Shown here: positions 6,292 to 13,894 of the stretch, in pieces | Position numbering within the stretch: position 1 is the first letter of the stretch | How the letters are laid out: every line of letters starts with the position of its first letter | NCBI GenBank assembly: GCA_002404295.1 | Contig: DHJK01000170.1 | Location: 1 to 19,592, forward strand | Length of the DNA stretch: 19,592 nucleotides | Source of the DNA: Legionellales bacterium UBA4722 | GTDB taxonomy: Bacteria; Pseudomonadota; Gammaproteobacteria; DSM-16500 | Direction of reading: 5' to 3' | Notes under the pieces: model-generated | The model's database searches: none | What the model was told of the DNA's origin: nothing | What the model saw: only the letters and a program-made list of their open reading frames with translations | Made by a program: the position numbers and the translations under genes

Positions 6292-8715
6292 ATGGGATGG
6301 CTCTGGATTATAGCGTTTTTAGGAATAGTGAGCACGTTAGCTTTTCAGCGTGCGTCATTATCCGTTTGGACATTAGCAACCACTTTATTTTTAGTGCTAT
6401 TCACCATACTGAGCCATACCGGATTTTGGATATCAGGCCTTTATTGGATTCTTTTCGCTGTGGTTTTTATTCCATTATATGCAACCGAGTTACGTTACAA
6501 ATACATTACTCGTCACATATTAAGTTTTTATCGAAATAATATGCCAACCATGTCTAGCACAGAAAGTGAGGCATTAGAAGCTGGCACGGTAGGATGGGAA
6601 GGCGAGCTGTTTCAAGGTAATCCTGACTGGGAAAAATTATTAAACTATCCTAAACCTACATTATCTGCAGAAGAACGTGCTTTTATCGATGGCCCCGTCA
6701 AAACACTGTGTGGAATGATCAATGATTGGGACATCACTCATCATTTACTCGATTTACCACCCGAGATGTGGCAATTTCTAAAAGACCAAGGTTTTTTTGC
6801 TCTTATTATTCCTAAAGAATATGGCGGAAAAGAATTTTCGGCCTATGCTCACTCTGAAATATTAACCATGGTCTCTGGTATTAGTTCGTCAGTTGCCTCA
6901 ACCATCGCAGTTCCAAATTCACTGGGACCCGCTGAATTACTCTTGCATTATGGTACTGAGGAACAAAAAAATTATTATTTACCACGTTTAGCGAAAGGCC
7001 TAGAAATACCTTGTTTTGCATTAACAGGATTAGAAGCAGGCTCAGATGCAGGTGCCATGACAGATAAGGGTATTGTATGTTGGGGCGAGCATGAAGGAAA
7101 AAAAGTCATGGGTATCCGGCTTTCATGGAGCAAACGGTATATCACATTGGCACCTATTGCGACGGTCATTGGGCTCGCTTTTAAATTGTATGATCCAGAA
7201 CATTTACTGGGCGGCCAGAAAAATCTAGGTATTACCTGCGCACTCATTCCTAGAAGCACCGACGGTATTACCATAGGTCGAAGACATTTCCCCTGTAATG
7301 CTGTATTTCAAAATGGGCCCACACAAGGCAAAGATGTTTTTATTCCCATTGATTGGATCATTGGCGGGCCTAAAATGGCAGGGCAGGGCTGGCGAATGCT
7401 AATGGAATGCCTGGCTGCAGGCCGCGCCATTTCTTTACCTGCAAGTGCCATTGGCGGCGGCAAGATGGTAGCGTTCACCACCGGCGCTTATGCCCGTATT
7501 CGTCGTCAATTTAAAATGCCTATTGGTCGATTTGAAGGGATTGAAGTAGCCTTAGCACGTATTGCCGGCTACACCTATTTAATGGATGCAACACGTACCT
7601 TTACAGCCGCGATGATTGATACAGGTGAAAAGCCTGCTGTCGCCTCTGCGATTACAAAATATCACGTGACTGAACTTGGACGCGTCGTTATTTCTGATGC
7701 GATGGATATACATGGTGGCAAAGGTATTTGTTTAGGGCCTAAGAATTATCTCGCCCGCATTTATCAAGCAACGCCTATTGCCATTACCGTTGAAGGCGCA
7801 AATATTCTGACGCGCAGCCTCATTATCTTTGGGCAAGGCGCAATGCGCTGTCACCCTTATATTTTGGCAGAATTCAATGCAGCTCAGCTTGAAGATGAAA
7901 ATCAGCGTATACACGAGTTTGATAAATCAGTGATGGCGCACATGAGTTATACTATCACTCAATTTTTTCGCACGTTTTTACTTGGACTCACGAGCGCTAA
8001 AATAGTAAAAGCACCCAAGGTTGCAACAAAACGTTACTTTCAACAAGCAACACGCTTTAGCGCAGCCTTTGCTTTGTTAGCTGATATTTCACTTTTGGTA
8101 TTCGGTGGTTCATTGAAACGCAAAGAAAGTATTTCGGGGCGTTTAGGTGATATTTTAAGTTATCTCTATATATTATCCGCCGTGTTAAAACAATATCAAG
8201 ACCAAGGCAGCCATGTAGAAGATTTGCCTATAGTAAAATGGGCAAGCTTGACTTGTTTATTTGAAATCCAAGAAGCGATTGATGGCGTACTAACGAACTT
8301 TCCTAATCGATGGCTGGCTCGCTTATTACGAATCATTATTTTTCCAGTTGGTATGCATTTTTCAAAACCTAACGATAAAATTGGATTTAAAGCAGCACAA
8401 TTATTATTATCACCAACTCCAACACGCGCACGTTTAACAGAAGGGGCTTTTACTGCTGATGTGTCTAATAATGTGTTAGCGTTGATAGAGGATGCTTTGC
8501 AGAAAGTGATTGCGGCGGATCCAGTTGAAAAAGCGATTAAAGCTGCGGTGCATGATAAGTTAATTAAGGGTGATACGCTTATTGAACAGGGTAGAGCGGC
8601 TTTGAAAAAAGGTATTATTACGGGTGCGGAGATGGATGTGTTATTAGCATCTGAAAAAGCGCGAGAAGAAGTCATTAAAGTGGATGATTTTTCTCCTGAG
8701 GAGCTGATGAGATAA
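6292..8715 (+). CDS. fadE: Acyl-CoA dehydrogenase FadE (copy 1)
   Basis: FadE carries out the first step of beta-oxidation, FAD-dependent oxidation of acyl-CoA to trans-2-enoyl-CoA. The 807-residue length fits the bacterial long form (E. coli about 814). Hydrophobic segments at about 3-19, 24-44 and 46-66 should anchor it in the inner membrane. The dehydrogenase core follows, with IPKEYGG, the FAD/substrate segment EAGSDAG (248-254), DIHGGKG, and VEGANILTR, in which Glu501 is the likely catalytic base by analogy to medium-chain acyl-CoA dehydrogenase. Then comes FGQGAMRCHPY and the FadE-specific C-terminal domain (DUF1974 type) with GGSLKRKE and the SGRLGDILS region. Residue 247 is Leu where copy 2 and, from memory, E. 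coli FadE have Pro before EAGSDAG. AAAGGAT precedes the ATG. It lies 19 bp after hpt and is separated from the next gene by a strong palindrome. Substrate chain length cannot be read from sequence. Confidence 0.93.
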   Translation: MGWLWIIAFLGIVSTLAFQRASLSVWTLATTLFLVLFTILSHTGFWISGLYWILFAVVFIPLYATELRYKYITRHILSFYRNNMPTMSSTESEALEAGTVGWEGELFQGNPDWEKLLNYPKPTLSAEERAFIDGPVKTLCGMINDWDITHHLLDLPPEMWQFLKDQGFFALIIPKEYGGKEFSAYAHSEILTMVSGISSSVASTIAVPNSLGPAELLLHYGTEEQKNYYLPRLAKGLEIPCFALTGLEAGSDAGAMTDKGIVCWGEHEGKKVMGIRLSWSKRYITLAPIATVIGLAFKLYDPEHLLGGQKNLGITCALIPRSTDGITIGRRHFPCNAVFQNGPTQGKDVFIPIDWIIGGPKMAGQGWRMLMECLAAGRAISLPASAIGGGKMVAFTTGAYARIRRQFKMPIGRFEGIEVALARIAGYTYLMDATRTFTAAMIDTGEKPAVASAITKYHVTELGRVVISDAMDIHGGKGICLGPKNYLARIYQATPIAITVEGANILTRSLIIFGQGAMRCHPYILAEFNAAQLEDENQRIHEFDKSVMAHMSYTITQFFRTFLLGLTSAKIVKAPKVATKRYFQQATRFSAAFALLADISLLVFGGSLKRKESISGRLGDILSYLYILSAVLKQYQDQGSHVEDLPIVKWASLTCLFEIQEAIDGVLTNFPNRWLARLLRIIIFPVGMHFSKPNDKIGFKAAQLLLSPTPTRARLTEGAFTADVSNNVLALIEDALQKVIAADPVEKAIKAAVHDKLIKGDTLIEQGRAALKKGIITGAEMDVLLASEKAREEVIKVDDFSPEELMR

Positions 8716-8718
8716 CAT

Positions 8719-8771
8719 TTATTGCTTAGCACTACCTCTCCCCTTATGGGAGAGGTAGTGCTAAGCAATAA
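8719..8771. repeat. Perfect 24-bp-stem palindrome after fadE1 (possible terminator)
   Basis: The left arm 8719-8742 pairs perfectly with the right arm 8748-8771 around the 5-nt loop CTTAT. The core is GCTTAG CACT ACCTCTCCC. No T-run follows, so it is not a classical intrinsic terminator, though a stem this stable just after a stop codon could still block RNA polymerase or protect the 3' end of the message. A relative with the same outer and inner blocks lies after fadB (17238-17278), so it looks like a member of a dispersed repeat family. Confidence 0.85.
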
Positions 8772-8808
8772 GTAGAATAAACAAACTAAAATATATTAAG
8801 AAGAACTT

Positions 8809-10848
8809 ATGCTGAATGATATCCAACCCAATAAATCCTGGCTTTTCATCTATTTATTATCTTTAACCGGTTTCTTCATCTTTCTAGAAATCAGCTTTTT
8901 CATCCAAGCCAGCAGCGTCTATCTAGGCGTTTTCAAAATAGTAACCTACCATTTAAAAGTCCCAGCCACTGTCTTTCCCGGTATTGCTTATTTTCTCCTG
9001 ATGCAGCTAGTCATTCATTTTGCTTATCTTTTATTTATCGGTTACCTAGCATTGTCAATCAGCAGCGCCTTACATCGTACCCAATTGCAAACTGAAAAAA
9101 TAGGCATAACATTATGGATTATAGGCATTTGCATTATTTTATTAGCTAACCAATGTTTCTATCCAGATTCAAAATTTGCCATTCTCACTGCAGCCATTTT
9201 TTCACCGATTGTCGCAAAAATTATTTTGATTCTCTTAATAACTATTTTCAGCGCTGCAATCTTATGCGCGATTTATGCTGCATTAAAAAGTAAGTGCGGT
9301 TTGTTAATAACTAGTATTTTACTCGTCTTTATTGTCTTCAATTTAGTCAAACATCATTACACAGCCTCAGGTATCCAAAGTGCCGCCACCGCCTCTAAAC
9401 CCAACATTATCATCATTGGCGTTGATGCCGTGCGTCCTGATTTCCTAGGTTTTTTTGGTAGTGAGAACCGCACCCCTCATTTTGATGATTTTTTAAATCA
9501 ATCAACTGTCTTTTCTGAATCCCTCACTCCATTGGCTAGAACTTATCCTTCCTGGGTCAGTATTTTGACAGGCCAGTATCCTAAAAAAAATGGCATACGT
9601 CTTGATCTAGCAGAACACCTTAATTTCGATTTACATGAAACATTACCTGCGATTTTGCAACGAGCAGGTTATCAAACTCTCTATGCCACCGATGAAACAC
9701 GATTTAGCAATGTAGATAAGCGCTTTGGTTTTGATCAAGCCATCACGCCACCTATCGGCTTTAATGATTTTTTACTAGGCAGTTTGAATGATTTTCCATT
9801 ATCAAATTTAGTCGTCAATACTTTTTTAGGTCGATATTTATTTCCATACAGTTACGCTAATCGAGCAGCTTATATCACTTATAATCCAACGACTTTTTTA
9901 AATTTCATACAGCCTGCTTTATCAAGTACACACCCTAAACCAGTATTTCTTGCCGTGCATTTTTGCCTATCGCATTACCCGTACCTTTGGGCTGGACGAG
10001 CTACAGACACAACACCGTTGCAAAATTATCGACAAGCATTACATCAAGTAGACATGCAAATTAATGGTTTATTACAACGTTTAAATCAAAGCAAACTACT
10101 AGATCATAGTGTCGTTATCATATTATCTGATCACGGCGAAGGACTTGAGTTATCAGGTGATCGTATTACTGAGTCAGATTTATTCATTCGCGGAACTAAA
10201 AAAACAATTCCGCATTTCTATCCTGCTAGCGCTTCCGAAGAGCATACCAATCAATCAGCGGGGCATGGAACTGATGTCTTGGGTCTCACCCAGTATCATA
10301 CTGTTTTAGCTTTTAAACTAACCGGCACACAAACTCAAGACGTGCGCGTTATCTCTGGCAGAGTTTCATTGCTCGATATTAAACCCACTTTACTAGAATT
10401 ATTAAATTTACCTAACAAGCCATCAGATGGAAAATCTTTACTAAACCTGATTACAGGCAAACAACTCAGTATTTCTTCACAACCTGATTTTTTCACCGAA
10501 ACCGATTTCACCCCTGAAGCTGTACGTTCAGTTAACCCTGAGACTCGAAAAGTAATATTCGAGGGAATCGAATACATCCAGATAAACCCTCTCACTACAC
10601 GTCTCAGCATCAGACAAAGCATGGTCGACCTCATACTCTCCAGCAAACAATATGCTGATTTTTATGGCTCGTGGGTTTTAGCTTTATATCCACAAAATAA
10701 ACATTGGATGCTGCCTGTATTAGTCAACCTTGAAAATGGAAAATGGACGACGGATTTAAATACTACATTCGCAAAACAAGCACCCATACAGCATATGTTA
10801 CGAGCAATGAAACATTTTTACGGAAAAGATCTCACTCAGATCCGATAA
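8809..10848 (+). CDS. Membrane-anchored alkaline-phosphatase/sulfatase superfamily enzyme
   Basis: This 679-residue protein has about five N-terminal membrane segments (roughly 11-33, 57-86, 99-116, 124-158, 163-182) and then a large domain that should face the periplasm. The domain shows the superfamily's metal and nucleophile landmarks. IIIGVDAVRPD has Asp206 as a metal ligand. ARTYPSWVSILTG carries the nucleophile position, here Thr245 in T-x-P-S rather than the Cys/Ser of C/S-x-P-S-R sulfatases. LSDHGEG has Asp441-His442, and GHGTD follows. A Thr nucleophile together with a membrane anchor recalls phosphoglycerol and phosphoethanolamine transferases such as LtaS and the MCR/EptA enzymes, so a phospho-group hydrolase or transferase acting on envelope lipid or glycan is more likely than a true sulfatase. 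The substrate is unknown. The ribosome site is poor (AAGAAGAAC). It lies between two fadE genes but has no evident link to beta-oxidation. Confidence 0.82.
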   Translation: MLNDIQPNKSWLFIYLLSLTGFFIFLEISFFIQASSVYLGVFKIVTYHLKVPATVFPGIAYFLLMQLVIHFAYLLFIGYLALSISSALHRTQLQTEKIGITLWIIGICIILLANQCFYPDSKFAILTAAIFSPIVAKIILILLITIFSAAILCAIYAALKSKCGLLITSILLVFIVFNLVKHHYTASGIQSAATASKPNIIIIGVDAVRPDFLGFFGSENRTPHFDDFLNQSTVFSESLTPLARTYPSWVSILTGQYPKKNGIRLDLAEHLNFDLHETLPAILQRAGYQTLYATDETRFSNVDKRFGFDQAITPPIGFNDFLLGSLNDFPLSNLVVNTFLGRYLFPYSYANRAAYITYNPTTFLNFIQPALSSTHPKPVFLAVHFCLSHYPYLWAGRATDTTPLQNYRQALHQVDMQINGLLQRLNQSKLLDHSVVIILSDHGEGLELSGDRITESDLFIRGTKKTIPHFYPASASEEHTNQSAGHGTDVLGLTQYHTVLAFKLTGTQTQDVRVISGRVSLLDIKPTLLELLNLPNKPSDGKSLLNLITGKQLSISSQPDFFTETDFTPEAVRSVNPETRKVIFEGIEYIQINPLTTRLSIRQSMVDLILSSKQYADFYGSWVLALYPQNKHWMLPVLVNLENGKWTTDLNTTFAKQAPIQHMLRAMKHFYGKDLTQIR

Positions 10849-11174
10849 CACCTTTCTCCATCTAGGTTAATAACGGGTCGAGATGATTTTGCTTTGCTCA
10901 TCTCCAATAAAACCGTTTAATTGGGATTTTAGGAAAAGACGGACACGATTAGAACAGGGAAATTTACTGGATAGCTCCTAATCCATACCAAAATCTATTG
11001 ACAAGTATTTTCTTTTCAATCCATTTTTATACACAATTCAAAAATATTCATACAGGTGTTCAAATCTTCAGTATCTGTTCTCAGAACATTTGGTTTAATT
11101 TTCACAACTCATTGAAAAATATACATTGTTTACTTGTGTTCACTTTGTGCTCGCAAACCGATGAGGCTTATGTT

Positions 11175-11183
11175 TGCTATACT
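11175..11183 (+). promoter_or_regulatory. Extended -10 promoter, probably for fadE2-thiolase-fadB
   Basis: TGCTATACT matches the extended -10 form TGnTATAAT with one change in the hexamer. No clear -35 is seen, which extended -10 promoters tolerate. Transcription would start near 11190, leaving a leader of about 250 nt before the fadE2 start codon. Confidence 0.45.
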
Positions 11184-11213
11184 TAGGCTAGTTCTCTATA
11201 GGTTAATAACAGA

Positions 11214-11238
11214 GTTATCCACAGAAACTGTGGGTAAC
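11214..11238 (+). promoter_or_regulatory. 11-bp leader hairpin upstream of a small ORF
   Basis: GTTATCCACAG (11214-11224) and CTGTGGGTAAC (11228-11238) surround the loop AAA. The single DNA mismatch (T/G) becomes a U-G wobble in RNA, so the RNA stem is complete. It ends 4-5 nt before the AAGGAG at 11242-11247. Confidence 0.4.
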
Positions 11239-11253
11239 TTTAAGGAGAAAAGG

Positions 11254-11283
11254 GTGTGTAAAAAATTCAGAAAAGACTTCTAG
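11254..11283 (+). CDS. Possible 9-codon leader ORF upstream of fadE2
   Basis: GTG at 11254 is preceded by AAGGAG (11242-11247) at 6 nt and opens a frame of nine codons (M-C-K-K-F-R-K-D-F) ending in TAG at 11281-11283. The ribosome site is as good as those of the real genes nearby, and the ORF lies just after a hairpin, which is the arrangement of a regulatory leader peptide. The peptide is basic and has no run of one amino acid that would suggest classical attenuation. It could be chance in AT-rich sequence. Confidence 0.22.
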   Translation: MCKKFRKDF

Positions 11284-11342
11284 CATCAAAATCGCTTTTC
11301 ATCATATACTTTTGGCTATTCTCATCGATCGTAAAGGAAAAA

Positions 11343-11426
11343 TAACTGTTCACTCTCTCATCTATCACGAGACACGCAATCCAGATCGCTTTAGATCATT
11401 GTGACAGATAGTCAAGAGAACAGTTA
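11343..11426 (+). promoter_or_regulatory. Inverted repeat ending just before the fadE2 ribosome site
   Basis: TAACTGTTC (11343-11351) is perfectly complementary to GAACAGTTA (11418-11426). A nested CTATC (11362-11366)/GATAG (11407-11411) can pair inside it. The right arm stops 4 nt before the AAGGAG ribosome site (11431-11436). It could act as an RNA structure controlling fadE2 translation or as a widely spaced operator. It does not match the E. coli FadR consensus. Confidence 0.33.
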
Positions 11427-11442
11427 ATAAAAGGAGCTTCGC

Positions 11443-13878
11443 ATGGCTACACTTAATGTTGCTTTGCTGCTAGTCTTAGCGCTTGCACTCGCTTATGTAC
11501 AAGCCTCCGTCATTCTGTGGGTCACAGTGATGGGTATAGGACTGCTGTTAACATCTCTATTTGGATCACTTTCTTTTCTCACTCTGGGTATTTTTTGGGT
11601 TTTATTTATTATTGCGGTATTATTCGTCAGTTTGAAAAATTTTCGTCAACGCCGCATTATTCAACCTCTCATTGCACGATTAAAAAAACGCATGCCGCCC
11701 ATTAGTGATTCAGAACGCATCGCGATTGAATCAGGTGATGTATGGTGGGAAAAAGACCTATTCAGTGGACATCCAAAATGGAAAAAATTACTCGCCATAC
11801 CTGAACCCAAATTGACCTCAGAAGAACAAGCATTCTTAGATAATCAAGTCGACACCGTATGCAGCATGGCAAGTGATTGGGAAATCGTCAACGATCTGCA
11901 AGATTTACCGCAAGCGATGTGGGACTATTTTAAAAAAGAACGCTTTTTTGGTTTAGTCATTCCAAAAGAATACGGCGGGCATGGTTTTTCAGCATTAGCG
12001 CATTCCACGATTGTCACAAAAATTGCAACGCATAGCCTTACGATGGCTGTGGATATGATGGTACCTAATTCTCTAGGCCCGGGTGAGTTACTTTTGCACT
12101 ATGGCACACCCGAACAAAAACAATATTACTTACCACGTTTAGCTAATGGCGAAGAAATTCCTTGTTTTGCGCTCACAGGTCCCGAAGCAGGTAGCGATGC
12201 CGGCTCTATCACAGACAGTGGTATTGTTTGTTATGGTGAACACGACGGTAAAAAAGTATTAGGTATGCGACTCACATGGGATAAGCGTTATATCACATTA
12301 GCACCTATTGCCACTGTACTAGGTTTAGCCTTCCGTTTATACGACCCTGAAAATTTATTAGGTGATAAAGTCGATTTAGGTATCACGTTATGTTTGGTAC
12401 CTACATCACACCCCGGTGTTGAGATAGGGAATCGACATTATCCGCTGCGTCTCGCTTTTCTGAATGGCCCAACTCACGGTCAAGACGTTTTTGTTCCTCT
12501 AGATTGGGTTATAGGTGGGGGAGAAAAAATAGGGGAAGGATGGAAGATGTTAATGGAATGCCTCTCCATTGGTCGAGCTATTTCCTTACCCGCATTGAGC
12601 ACTGCCTGTGGCAAACTCTGTTATCGCGTAACAGGTGCCTATGCAAGATTGCGTAGACAATTTAATTTACCGATTGCCAAATTTGAAGGCGTCGAAGAAG
12701 CGTTAAGCTATATAGCTGGTTTTAACTATATGCTAGAAGCAACACGCGTCATGACTGCAGGATCGGTCGATCAAGGTGTTCGACCCGCCATTGCATCGGC
12801 GATTGCAAAATATCATATGACAGAAATGTCAAGAAAAGTCATGGATCATGCCATGGATATACACGGAGGACATGCTATTCAAGCAGGGCCCCGCAATCCT
12901 CTAGTACTACTTTATATGGCAGCTCCAATTGGTGTCACTGTCGAAGGCGCAAATATATTAACGAGAAATCTTATTATTTTCGGGCAAGGTGCTATCCGTT
13001 GCCATCCTTATATCCTAAAAGAAATCAGTTTATTATCAGACAGTGAAACCCAAAAAAATCTAGATCAATTAGATCGTTTACTACTCTCACATATTGGTTA
13101 TGTCATCAGTAATGTCGTACGTTGTTTGGTCAACGGTTTAACAGGCGCGCATTTAATTTTTGCACCTATTCGCGGTCCAGTGGCACGTTATTATAAACAA
13201 TTAACACGGATGAGCGGTGCTTTGGCATTACTATCAGATATCTGCATGCTTATTTTAGGCGGCAATCTCAAACGCAAAGAACGTATTTCTGCACGGTTAG
13301 GCGATATATTAAGCCAACTCTATTTAGCCTCTGCCGTTTTAAAACACTTTAATGATCAAGGTAAGCCTGTCAGCGATGTAGATTATGTTAAATGGTGCGT
13401 GCAAACTTGCTTGGCCGACATGCAAATCGCTTGTGATGGTTTACTGAATAATTTCCCCATCGCATGGTTGGGAAAACTGTTACGCTGGGTTATTTTTCCA
13501 TGGGGCACATCTTATCATAAGCCTAAGGATGCTTTAGCACATCGCATTGTAATACCTATGCTTGAACCATCTGATTTACGTGATCGATTAACACGTGATT
13601 GTTATATTTCCCGCAATAATGATGATTCAATTCGCCGCATAGAAGATGCACTAGCTGAAATCCAGCAGATTGATCCTATTTGGAAAAAATTTCTCAGTGG
13701 CATTCGAGATGAAAAAATTCCAGCCTATACTGATTTAGATTCACAGTTGCAGATTTCGGTCGTAAAAAACATATTAACTGAAAGTGAAAAACAAGCGTTG
13801 CATGAATTCCTTGTTCTTCATCATGAAATTATACGCGTGAATGAATTCACATTCGATTTACGTTCTATCGTGAGTTAA
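11443..13878 (+). CDS. fadE: Acyl-CoA dehydrogenase FadE (copy 2)
   Basis: This is a second long-form FadE of 811 residues, colinear with copy 1 over its whole length. N-terminal hydrophobic segments lie at about 4-20, 23-44 and 45-66. The core motifs are IPKEYGG, TGPEAGSDAG (245-254, with the usual Pro247), DIHGGHA, VEGANILTR with likely catalytic Glu501, and FGQGAIRCHPY. The C-terminal domain has GGNLKRKE and the SARLGDILS region. Landmarks fall at the same residue numbers as in copy 1, so the two are clear paralogues. It heads the operon: the thiolase follows after 16 bp. AAGGAG at 6 nt gives a strong start. The long upstream leader suggests regulation of the whole operon from this point. 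The two copies may differ in chain-length preference or expression, which the sequence does not settle. Confidence 0.95.
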   Translation: MATLNVALLLVLALALAYVQASVILWVTVMGIGLLLTSLFGSLSFLTLGIFWVLFIIAVLFVSLKNFRQRRIIQPLIARLKKRMPPISDSERIAIESGDVWWEKDLFSGHPKWKKLLAIPEPKLTSEEQAFLDNQVDTVCSMASDWEIVNDLQDLPQAMWDYFKKERFFGLVIPKEYGGHGFSALAHSTIVTKIATHSLTMAVDMMVPNSLGPGELLLHYGTPEQKQYYLPRLANGEEIPCFALTGPEAGSDAGSITDSGIVCYGEHDGKKVLGMRLTWDKRYITLAPIATVLGLAFRLYDPENLLGDKVDLGITLCLVPTSHPGVEIGNRHYPLRLAFLNGPTHGQDVFVPLDWVIGGGEKIGEGWKMLMECLSIGRAISLPALSTACGKLCYRVTGAYARLRRQFNLPIAKFEGVEEALSYIAGFNYMLEATRVMTAGSVDQGVRPAIASAIAKYHMTEMSRKVMDHAMDIHGGHAIQAGPRNPLVLLYMAAPIGVTVEGANILTRNLIIFGQGAIRCHPYILKEISLLSDSETQKNLDQLDRLLLSHIGYVISNVVRCLVNGLTGAHLIFAPIRGPVARYYKQLTRMSGALALLSDICMLILGGNLKRKERISARLGDILSQLYLASAVLKHFNDQGKPVSDVDYVKWCVQTCLADMQIACDGLLNNFPIAWLGKLLRWVIFPWGTSYHKPKDALAHRIVIPMLEPSDLRDRLTRDCYISRNNDDSIRRIEDALAEIQQIDPIWKKFLSGIRDEKIPAYTDLDSQLQISVVKNILTESEKQALHEFLVLHHEIIRVNEFTFDLRSIVS

Positions 13879-13894
13879 GTGAGAAGGATAAATA

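Larger units (their letters stand above)
11027..11263. other. Cluster of DnaA-box-like 9-mers
   Basis: Three exact matches to TTWTNCACA occur: TTATACACA (11027-11035, +), TTATCCACA (11215-11223, +) and TTTTACACA (11255-11263, -). Near matches are TTACCCACA (11229-11237, -) and ATTTTCACA (11098-11106, +). The first two are high-affinity forms known from E. coli oriC. They could mark an origin or a DnaA-controlled promoter. However, only three GATC sites are near, no dnaA, mnmG or rpmH is in the window, and the central pair also fits an RNA hairpin. Confidence 0.35.
10849..11442. other. 594-bp gene-free stretch before the fadE2 operon
   Basis: No convincing protein gene is present. The stretch holds, in order: a 7-bp inverted repeat (10880-10886/10898-10904), a 12-bp direct repeat TAGGTTAATAAC (10863-10874 and 11199-11210), several DnaA-box-like 9-mers between 11027 and 11263, an extended -10 promoter, an 11-bp hairpin, a 9-codon ORF with a good ribosome site, and an inverted repeat just before the fadE2 ribosome site. 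Each is listed separately where it can be supported. It reads most simply as promoter plus a long 5' leader for fadE2-thiolase-fadB. Confidence 0.6.

Noticed and set aside
8196..8768. 190-codon minus-strand ORF over the end of fadE1
   Set aside because: It lies almost wholly in fadE1 coding sequence and the following palindrome, is rich in Ser/Ala of the kind produced by antisense reading, and shows no motif.
10880..10904. GAGATGA/TCATCTC inverted repeat as terminator of the sulfatase-fold gene
   Set aside because: The 7-bp stem with an 11-nt loop has low GC content and no following T-run, too weak to call.
10998..11186. 62-codon ORF in the gene-free stretch
   Set aside because: It begins with TTG without a ribosome site, has a low-complexity AT-rich composition, and overlaps the extended -10 promoter at its end. 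Probably chance.
11343..11426. FadR or PsrA operator before the fadE2 operon
   Set aside because: Neither the AACTGGTC-type FadR consensus nor the GAAAC-N4-GTTTC PsrA-type motif is present. Only the first half of the arm resembles a FadR half-site.
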